Of a stretch of 15,314 bases of DNA, positions 8,805-15,314 are shown one piece after another. The notes under the pieces were generated by a model. The model was not told the DNA's origin and ran no database searches. It saw nothing but the letters and a program-made list of their open reading frames with translations. The stretch comes from an uncultured Arenimonas sp. (GTDB taxonomy: Bacteria > Pseudomonadota > Gammaproteobacteria > Xanthomonadales > Xanthomonadaceae). Positions within the stretch are counted from its first letter, which is position 1. Every line of letters starts with the position of its first letter. The DNA lies in assembly GCA_946480565.1 (NCBI GenBank), contig CAMLKR010000044.1:1-15314 (forward strand), in the 5' to 3' direction. Position numbers and translations under genes: made by a program.

Positions 8805-8845
8805 CATTTTCGCGCCCAAGAACAGGCGCGGTCGCAGGAGTGGAT

Positions 8846-10147
8846 ATGCAAGTCTCGCTTGAGAACACCGCCAATCTGGAACGCCGTCTCACCGTCAGCC
8901 TGCCGGCCGAACGCCTCGACGGCGTGGTCGGCGAGCGCCTGCGCGAGCTGGCGCGCACCGCCAACATCAAGGGCTTCCGCAAGGGCAAGGTCCCGACCAG
9001 GGTCATCGAACAGCGGTTCGGACCCCAGGTCCGCAACGAGGCCTACGGTGAGCTGATCCGCGACAGTTTCGGCGAGGCCGTGCGCCAGCAGAACCTGCAG
9101 ATCGCCGGCAGCCCGGAGATCAAGGCCGAGCCAGCCAGCGACGGCGGCGAGATCCGCTTCACCGCCACCTTCGAGGTCGTTCCCGATTTCGGCAAGGTCG
9201 ATCCGGCGCAGCTGAAGATCGTGCGCGCCACCGCGACCATCGACGACGCCGACATCGACGGCATGATCGAGACCCTGCGCCAGCAGCGCCGCGCCTGGGA
9301 TCCCGTCGAACGCGCCGCCGAGCCCGGCGACCTGGTGATGGTGGAGACCTTCGCCGTGACCGACGCGGGCCGCTTCCCGGCGGAAGGTGCCGACCGTGGC
9401 GCCACCGTGATCGGCTCGAACGTGATGTTCCCGGAGCTTGAAGGCAAGCTGGCCGGCATGAAGGCCGGCGACGAGCAGACCGTCGACGTCGATTTCCCCG
9501 CTACGTGGCGGGTGGCCGACCTGGCCGGAAAATCCGCCAAGGTGACGCTCAAGGCCGTGAAGGTCTCTGCGCCGCGCCTGCCGGAAGTGGACGAGGCCTT
9601 CATCAAGAGCTTCGGCATCAAGAGCGGCAAGCTGGACCAGTTCCGCAAGGAAGTCCGCGCCAATCTCGAGCGCGAGCTCAAGGGCAACCTGATGCAGCGC
9701 CTTCGCGCCGAAGTGGCCGAGAAGCTGGTCGCCGCCTACGCCGCGGTCGAACTGCCGCCCCGCCTGGTGGAAGCGGAGGCCCGCCAGATGGCGCAGGCCG
9801 CCGAGCAGCAGGCGCGCCAGCAGGGCCAGGCCGCCGCCAAGCTTGGTCATGAGCAGTTCCTGTCGGCCGCGCGCAACCGCGTCGCCGCCGGCCTCCTGGT
9901 GGGCGAGGTGGCCCGCCAGAACGGCCTCAAGCTCGATGCCAAGCGTCTCAATGAAACCCTGCAGCTGATCGCCTCGACCTACGAGGACCCGCAGCAGGTC
10001 ATTGAACTCTACCGGAACGACCCCAACCTGATGTCCAGCCTCCGCGGCCGGGTGATGGAAGAGCAGGTGATCGACTGGATCGCCGAACGCGCCGACGCCA
10101 CCGAGAAGGCAATGAGCTTTTCCGAACTGATGCGTCCGGCCGCCTGA
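8846..10147 (+). CDS. tig: Trigger factor, ribosome-associated chaperone and peptidyl-prolyl isomerase
   Basis: 433 residues, standard length. Trigger factor docks at the ribosomal exit tunnel and shields and folds nascent chains. The N-terminal ribosome-binding domain (about 1-115) carries the docking signature GFRKGKVP at residues 43-50. A FKBP-like PPIase domain follows (about 150-245; [11 protein letters not shown] to [15 protein letters not shown]). The alpha-helical C-terminal chaperone arms are rich in Ala, Gln and Glu. The ATG at 8846 is chosen over an in-frame GTG at 8840 because GCAGGAG (8834-8840) is then a Shine-Dalgarno sequence five bases upstream, whereas the GTG would overlap it. 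No promoter is evident between the tRNA terminator and the gene. clpP starts 23 bp after the stop. Confidence 0.97.
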   Translation: MQVSLENTANLERRLTVSLPAERLDGVVGERLRELARTANIKGFRKGKVPTRVIEQRFGPQVRNEAYGELIRDSFGEAVRQQNLQIAGSPEIKAEPASDGGEIRFTATFEVVPDFGKVDPAQLKIVRATATIDDADIDGMIETLRQQRRAWDPVERAAEPGDLVMVETFAVTDAGRFPAEGADRGATVIGSNVMFPELEGKLAGMKAGDEQTVDVDFPATWRVADLAGKSAKVTLKAVKVSAPRLPEVDEAFIKSFGIKSGKLDQFRKEVRANLERELKGNLMQRLRAEVAEKLVAAYAAVELPPRLVEAEARQMAQAAEQQARQQGQAAAKLGHEQFLSAARNRVAAGLLVGEVARQNGLKLDAKRLNETLQLIASTYEDPQQVIELYRNDPNLMSSLRGRVMEEQVIDWIAERADATEKAMSFSELMRPAA

Positions 10148-10170
10148 GCGGCCCCAACGGAGAAATGGGC

Positions 10171-10794
10171 ATGGAACCGACCAAGGGCTTGAACCTGGTG
10201 CCGATGGTGGTCGAACAGACCAGCCGCGGCGAGCGGGCGTACGACATCTACTCGCGCCTGCTCAAGGAACGGGTGATCTTCCTGGTCGGCCCGATCGACG
10301 ATTACATGGCCAACGTGATCGTCGCCCAGCTGCTGTTCCTCGAGGCCGAGAACCCGGAGAAGGACATCAGCCTGTACATCAACTCCCCGGGCGGCGTGGT
10401 CACCGCCGGCATGGCGATCTACGACACCATGCGCTTCATCAAGCCGGACGTCAGCACCATCTGCGTCGGCCAGGCCGCCAGCATGGGCTCCTTCCTGCTG
10501 GCCGCGGGCGCCAAGGGCAAGCGCTACATCCTCCCGAACTCGCGCGTCATGATCCACCAGCCCTCGGGCGGGGCCCAGGGCCAGGCCACCGACATCGCCA
10601 TCCAGGCGAAGGAAATCCTGTTCCTGCGCGAGCGTCTGAACGCCGAGCTGGCCGCCAACACCGGCCAGCCGATCGAGAAGATCGAGCGCGACGTCGAACG
10701 CGACTACTTCATGTCGGCCGAAGAGGCCAAGACCTACGGTGTGGTGGACGCAGTCATCAGCTCGCGCCCGGAAGACACCGTCCAGGCCTCCTGA
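10171..10794 (+). CDS. clpP: ATP-dependent Clp protease proteolytic subunit ClpP
   Basis: 207 residues from the chosen start. ClpP is the tetradecameric serine peptidase that degrades substrates fed by ClpX or ClpA. The catalytic triad is Ser104 (GQAASMG), His129 (MIHQPSGG) and Asp178 (ERDVERD), with spacing matching E. coli ClpP. The oxyanion-loop segment [11 protein letters not shown] is intact. Two in-frame ATGs occur, at 10165 and 10171. The second is preferred because the Shine-Dalgarno CGGAGA ends at 10163, seven bases before it but only one base before the first. The 23-bp gap after tig indicates a tig-clpP operon. A strong hairpin then separates it from clpX. Confidence 0.97.
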   Translation: MEPTKGLNLVPMVVEQTSRGERAYDIYSRLLKERVIFLVGPIDDYMANVIVAQLLFLEAENPEKDISLYINSPGGVVTAGMAIYDTMRFIKPDVSTICVGQAASMGSFLLAAGAKGKRYILPNSRVMIHQPSGGAQGQATDIAIQAKEILFLRERLNAELAANTGQPIEKIERDVERDYFMSAEEAKTYGVVDAVISSRPEDTVQAS

Positions 10795-10825
10795 TCCAAG
10801 CGCATACGCCGCCTTCACGGCCCGT

Positions 10826-10850
10826 CCCGGCCCCTGCCGGGCCGGGTCTT
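10826..10850 (+). terminator. Strong hairpin between clpP and clpX
   Basis: CCCGGCCC, loop CTGCC, GGGCCGGG: a perfect 8-bp GC stem followed by TCTT. The T-run is short, so it may be a leaky terminator. The clpX -35 begins three bases after the stem. Confidence 0.5.
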
Positions 10851-10875
10851 GACCCGTGCCGGCCTGTGATATTCT
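10849..10875 (+). promoter_or_regulatory. Putative clpX promoter
   Basis: TTGACC (10849-10854, five of six) with an extended -10 TGATATTCT (TATTCT at 10870-10875). Spacing is 15 bp, shorter than ideal, but the TG of the extended -10 can compensate. The start would be near 10882, 28 bases before the clpX ATG. Confidence 0.55.
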
Positions 10876-10909
10876 CGACCCCGACCCATTCCACCAGGGC
10901 AGCGTGAGC

Positions 10910-12196
<1,287 letters not shown>

Positions 12197-12221
12197 GCCG
12201 GCTGACGCAAGTCTTTGAAAT

Positions 12222-12251
12222 ACGGGCCGGTCTTTCCGGCCCGTGTCTTTT
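12222..12251 (+). terminator. Intrinsic terminator after clpX
   Basis: ACGGGCCGG-TCTTT-CCGGCCCGT, a perfect 9-bp stem with a five-base loop, followed by GTCTTTT, 25 bases after the clpX stop. Confidence 0.92.
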
Positions 12252-12263
12252 GCGGCCGAAAAA

Positions 12264-12292
12264 CTTGCAAGCCGGCCGCCGGAACCCCATAA
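12264..12292 (+). promoter_or_regulatory. lon heat-shock (sigma-32 / RpoH) promoter
   Basis: CTTGCAA (12264-12270; six of seven to the sigma-32 -35 CTTGAAA), a 14-bp spacer, and CCCCATAA (12285-12292; consensus CCCCATnT). Spacing is within the 13-15 bp norm. A sigma-70 reading, TTGCAA and TAACCT (12290-12295) at 19 bp, is weaker. The start would be near 12298-12302, about 35 bases before lon. Confidence 0.72.
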
Positions 12293-12333
12293 CCTGAGCC
12301 ATAGCGGGGCCGATGCCCCCGATGGAGCCTTCC

Positions 12334-14769
12334 ATGCCCGAGACCACCCCCACCCCGACCCGCCACGACCTGCCGGTGCTGCCGCTGCGCGACGTGGTGG
12401 TCTATCCGCACATGGTCATCCCGCTGTTCGTGGGGCGCGACCGTTCCATCAAGGCGCTGGACCAGGCCATGGCGGCCGACAAGCAGATCCTTCTGATCGC
12501 GCAGAAGAGCCCCGATACCGACGACCCGGGCGCCGAAGACCTGTATTCGGTCGGCACGCTGGCGCAGGTGCTGCAGCTGCTCAAGCTTCCGGACGGCACC
12601 ATCAAGGTGCTGGTCGAGGGCTCGGCGCGCGTCACCATCGACGGCTACGGCGAACGGGAGGGGGCCCTGACCGCCACCGGCACCGAAGTCGAGTCGGTCT
12701 TCGAGCGTGAGGAGCGGGAGCTGGAGGTGACGCTGCGCTCGCTGATGACGCTGTTCGAGCAGTACGTCAAGACCAACCGCAAGCTGCCGCCGGAGCTCCT
12801 GACCACGTTGTCCGGCATCGACGACCCGAGCCGCCTTGCCGACACCATTTCGGCCCATCTCGGCGCTCGCCTGTCCGACAAGCAGCAGCTGCTGGAGACG
12901 CTCGAAGTCGGCCAGCGCATGGAGATGCTGATCGGCCTGGTGGACGGCGAGATCGACGTCCAGCAGATCGAGAAGCGCATCCGCGGCCGCGTGAAGTCGC
13001 AGATGGAGAAGAGCCAGCGCGAGTACTACCTCAACGAGCAGATGAAGGCGATCCAGAAGGAGCTCGGCGAGCTGGACGAGGCCCCGAACGAACTCGAGGA
13101 GTTGGCCAAAAAGGTCGCGGCCGCCGGCATGCCCAAGGCGGTCGAAGCCAAGGCCCGGACCGAACTCAACAAGCTCAAGCAGATGTCGCCGATGTCGGCC
13201 GAAGCGACGGTCGTGCGCAACTACATCGATTGGCTGGTGGGCGTGCCGTGGAAGAAGCGCAGCAAGGTTCGCAAGGACCTCAAGGCCGCGCTGGACGTGC
13301 TCGACGCCGACCACTACGGCCTGGAGAAGGTGAAGGAACGCATCCTCGAGTACCTCGCGGTGCAGTCGAGGGTGAAGCAGATGAAGGGCGCGATCCTGTG
13401 CCTGGTCGGTCCGCCCGGCGTCGGCAAGACCTCGCTCGGCCAGTCGATCGCCAAGGCCACGAACCGCAAGTTCGTGCGCATGTCCCTGGGCGGCGTTCGC
13501 GACGAGGCGGAGATCCGCGGCCATCGCCGGACCTACATCGGGTCGATGCCGGGGCGCATCGTCCAAAACCTTAGCAAGGTCGGCAGCAAGAACCCGCTCT
13601 TCATGCTCGACGAGATCGACAAGATGAGCATGGATTTCCGGGGTGATCCGTCCTCGGCGCTGCTGGAGGTGCTTGATCCGGAGCAGAACAGCGCCTTCAA
13701 CGACCATTACCTTGAAGTCGACCTCGACCTGTCGGAGGTCATGTTCGTCGCCACCTCGAACTCCCTGAACATCCCGGGCCCGCTGCTCGACCGCATGGAG
13801 GTCATCCGCATCCCGGGCTATACCGAAGACGAGAAGCTGCACATCGCCGAGAAGTACCTGATCCCGAAGCAGCTGAAGGCCAACGGCATGAAGGCGGGCG
13901 AGCTGAAGATCAACGAGGGCGCCGTTCGCGACATCGTCCGCTTCTACACCCGCGAATCGGGCGTGCGCAACCTCGAGCGCGAGATCTCGAAGATCTGCCG
14001 CAAGGTGGTCAAGGAAATCGCGCTCGCCGGCCCGCGCAAGAGCGGCAAGCCGATGGCGATCAGCGTCACGCCCAAGAACCTCGACAAGTACCTGGGCGTG
14101 CAGCGCTTCGACTTCGGCCGCGCAGAGCAGGAAAGCGAGGTCGGGCTGGTCACCGGCCTGGCCTGGACCGAGGTAGGCGGCGACCTGCTGCAGATCGAGG
14201 CCACGTTGCTCCCGGGCAAGGGCCAGCTGATCCTGACGGGGCAGCTCGGCGACGTGATGCAGGAGTCGGTCAAGGCCGCCTACAGCGTCGTCCGTTCCCG
14301 CAGCGAGCGCCTGGGCCTGGACAGCGAGTTCCACCAGAAGTTCGACACCCACGTGCACGTGCCCGAGGGAGCGACGCCGAAGGATGGCCCGAGCGCCGGC
14401 ATCGCCATGGTGACCGCGCTGGTGTCGGTGTTGTCCGGCGTTCCGATCCGGGCCGACGTTGCCATGACCGGCGAAATCACGCTGCGCGGACGCGTGCTGC
14501 CGATCGGCGGGCTGAAGGAGAAACTGCTGGCGGCGCTGCGTGGCGGCATCCGCACCGTGCTGATCCCGGAAGAGAACCGGAAGGACCTTGCCGACATCCC
14601 GAAGAACGTCACCCAAGGCCTTGAGATCATTCCGGTCAAGTGGATCGACGAGGTCCTGGATGTCGCCCTGGTGCGTCCGCTGGCGCCTGACGCCAGCTCG
14701 GAGCCGTCCCCCGACGCCGCCGGGGAAACCGGCTCGAAGGATGCGGGCGGTGCTGCCCTCACGCACTGA
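12334..14769 (+). CDS. lon: ATP-dependent protease Lon (LonA, La)
   Basis: 811 residues from the chosen start. LonA is a cytosolic homohexamer that degrades misfolded and selected regulatory proteins. The N-terminal substrate domain starts with [24 protein letters not shown] and leads into a coiled-coil region (about 180-260). The AAA+ module carries Walker A GPPGVGKT (359-366, Lys365) and Walker B FMLDEID (Asp426-Glu427). The protease domain has the Ser-Lys dyad Ser687 (KDGPSAG) and Lys730 (GGLKEKLL), spaced 43 residues apart as in E. coli Lon. In-frame ATGs occur at 12313, 12322 and 12334. The last is preferred because TGGAG at 12323-12327 is a Shine-Dalgarno sequence six bases before it. 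The C-terminal tail after RPLAPDA is low in complexity. Confidence 0.97.
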   Translation: MPETTPTPTRHDLPVLPLRDVVVYPHMVIPLFVGRDRSIKALDQAMAADKQILLIAQKSPDTDDPGAEDLYSVGTLAQVLQLLKLPDGTIKVLVEGSARVTIDGYGEREGALTATGTEVESVFEREERELEVTLRSLMTLFEQYVKTNRKLPPELLTTLSGIDDPSRLADTISAHLGARLSDKQQLLETLEVGQRMEMLIGLVDGEIDVQQIEKRIRGRVKSQMEKSQREYYLNEQMKAIQKELGELDEAPNELEELAKKVAAAGMPKAVEAKARTELNKLKQMSPMSAEATVVRNYIDWLVGVPWKKRSKVRKDLKAALDVLDADHYGLEKVKERILEYLAVQSRVKQMKGAILCLVGPPGVGKTSLGQSIAKATNRKFVRMSLGGVRDEAEIRGHRRTYIGSMPGRIVQNLSKVGSKNPLFMLDEIDKMSMDFRGDPSSALLEVLDPEQNSAFNDHYLEVDLDLSEVMFVATSNSLNIPGPLLDRMEVIRIPGYTEDEKLHIAEKYLIPKQLKANGMKAGELKINEGAVRDIVRFYTRESGVRNLEREISKICRKVVKEIALAGPRKSGKPMAISVTPKNLDKYLGVQRFDFGRAEQESEVGLVTGLAWTEVGGDLLQIEATLLPGKGQLILTGQLGDVMQESVKAAYSVVRSRSERLGLDSEFHQKFDTHVHVPEGATPKDGPSAGIAMVTALVSVLSGVPIRADVAMTGEITLRGRVLPIGGLKEKLLAALRGGIRTVLIPEENRKDLADIPKNVTQGLEIIPVKWIDEVLDVALVRPLAPDASSEPSPDAAGETGSKDAGGAALTH

Positions 14770-14820
14770 TTCAGCAACCCGGAAAACCCGGAAACCCGCG
14801 TAATATCTGGCTTTCGCGTA

Positions 14821-14849
14821 TTGCGCGGGCAAAATGCCGCTGGTATAAA
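14821..14849 (+). promoter_or_regulatory. hupB promoter
   Basis: TTGCGC (14821-14826) and TATAAA (14844-14849, five of six) with 17 bp spacing, plus TG at 14841-14842 as an extended -10. The start is near 14856, giving a leader of about 120 bases. A bulged inverted repeat (GCGGGCA and TGCCGC, 14825-14840) fills the spacer. Confidence 0.75.
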
Positions 14850-14914
14850 TCAACCCAACCGCTGCGTCGGGCAAGGCCTCTCGCGGTGGCACAGGTGGAT
14901 CGGTCCCGAACCCA

Positions 14915-14940
14915 GGCTCCGCCGGGCGGTGCCGGTTTTT
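14915..14940 (+). terminator. Terminator-like hairpin in the hupB leader
   Basis: GGC-T-CCGC, loop CGG, GCGG-T-GCC (seven pairs around one T-T mismatch), then GG and five T. It lies downstream of the hupB promoter and 35 bases before the hupB ATG. It may be an attenuator or the end of a short RNA of about 85 bases. Confidence 0.5.
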
Positions 14941-14975
14941 CAGTACGCGGGTCAAATCCGCTCAGGGAGTCAATA

Positions 14976-15248
14976 ATGAACAAAGCCGAATTTACGAGTG
15001 CCGTCGCCGATGGCGCCGAGCTGTCGAAGGCCGACGCCGGCCGCGCTGTCGACGCGATGATCGAAGTCATCAAGAAGGCGCTCAAGAAGGGCGATACCGT
15101 GACGCTGGTGGGCTTTGGCACCTTCTCCGTGCGCAAGCGCGCCGCCCGCCAGGGCCGCAATCCCCAGACCGGCGACACCATCAAGATCAAGGCCTCGAAA
15201 AATCCTGCCTTCAAGGCTGGCAAAGCCCTAAAGGATGCTGTAAACTGA
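14976..15248 (+). CDS. hupB: DNA-binding protein HU (HU-beta type)
   Basis: 90 residues, exact family length. HU is a small dimeric nucleoid protein that binds and bends DNA without strict sequence preference. The N-terminal helices ([18 protein letters not shown] onward) form the dimer body. [21 protein letters not shown] leads to the beta arm, whose tip has the RNP triad at 61-63 with the intercalating Pro63. The C-terminal [13 protein letters not shown] helix is typical. GGGAG at 14965-14969, six bases upstream, sets the ATG. The gene follows lon, the usual gammaproteobacterial order for hupB. Its leader has a terminator-like hairpin, and a tRNA gene begins 11 bp after its stop. Confidence 0.97.
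   Translation: MNKAEFTSAVADGAELSKADAGRAVDAMIEVIKKALKKGDTVTLVGFGTFSVRKRAARQGRNPQTGDTIKIKASKNPAFKAGKALKDAVN
15218..15246 (+). promoter_or_regulatory. Weak candidate tRNA-Val promoter inside the hupB end
   Basis: TGGCAA (15218-15223) and TAAACT (15241-15246) with 17 bp spacing. The matches are modest. The start would be near 15253. Co-transcription with hupB is the alternative. Confidence 0.3.
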
Positions 15249-15259
15249 GCGTCTTGTAG

Positions 15260-15314
15260 GGGTGCTTAGCTCAGCGGTAGAGCGTCGCCCTTACAAGGCG
15301 AGGGTCGGGGGTTC
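15260..15314 (+). tRNA. tRNA-Val (anticodon TAC), 3' end cut by the window
   Basis: The visible 55 bases hold the 5' acceptor strand GGGTGCT, a D-arm, anticodon stem TCGCC/GGCGA with loop CTTACAA (anticodon TAC), the variable loop, and the start of the T-arm (GGGGGTTC). The 3' T-arm and acceptor strand are outside the window. In related genomes further tRNAs often follow here. Confidence 0.93.

Noticed and set aside
8840..8845. A GTG start for tig two codons upstream
   Set aside because: The GTG overlaps the Shine-Dalgarno sequence GCAGGAG, so the ribosome could not use it; the ATG at 8846 has proper spacing.
7662..8845. Genomic island or integration remnant in the tRNA cluster
   Set aside because: There is no integrase, no transposase fragment, no direct repeat of a tRNA 3' end, and every gap is short with promoters or terminators. 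The only repeat is between the two whole tRNA-Arg genes.
14856..14940. A 4.5S (SRP) RNA in the hupB leader
   Set aside because: The conserved GGAAGGAAGCA-type core of SRP RNA is absent, so only an unnamed leader or short RNA can be proposed.

Overview
This window looks like chromosomal DNA from a GC-rich gammaproteobacterium of the Xanthomonadaceae (Xanthomonas / Lysobacter / Luteimonas type). The grounds are the high GC content, the cinA-lexA-recA-recX order, a LexA protein and LexA operator of the Xanthomonas kind, and close resemblance of RecA, ClpP, ClpX, Lon and HU to that family as I remember it. No database search was possible. I see no mobile element, CRISPR array, phage gene, toxin-antitoxin pair or defence island. 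All protein genes are recognisable housekeeping or stress genes, so I do not claim a new multi-gene system. The points worth a second look are in the control regions.

Bases 1-4495 carry DNA repair. The 5' part of mutS lies on the minus strand and runs off the left edge. Divergent from it are a stand-alone CinA-C/PncC amidohydrolase, lexA, recA and recX. mutS and cinA are separated by only 41 bp and appear to share one symmetric TATA core. lexA is preceded by a perfect 19-bp palindrome that ends on its own start codon, and has no ribosome binding site, so its mRNA is probably leaderless.

Bases 4646-7661 carry alaS and csrA. The csrA leader has two stacked hairpins. The second presents a GGA in its loop, and another GGA lies in the Shine-Dalgarno sequence; this is the layout expected for CsrA repressing its own translation.

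Bases 7717-8804 are a tRNA cluster with no protein gene: Ser(GCT), Arg(ACG), Pro(TGG), Arg(TCT), His(GTG), Lys(CTT), Leu(TAG). Three clear intrinsic terminators and several promoters divide it into short units.

Bases 8846-15248 carry protein folding and turnover followed by nucleoid structure: tig-clpP (one operon), clpX (own promoter), lon (own promoter, strongly sigma-32-like) and hupB. A tRNA-Val(TAC) gene starts 11 bp after hupB and is cut by the right edge. The hupB leader contains a terminator-like hairpin between a strong promoter and the start codon, suggesting attenuation or a short RNA.

Taken together the window joins mismatch repair, the SOS response, post-transcriptional control by CsrA, tRNA supply, nascent-chain folding, and ATP-dependent proteolysis by ClpXP and Lon.
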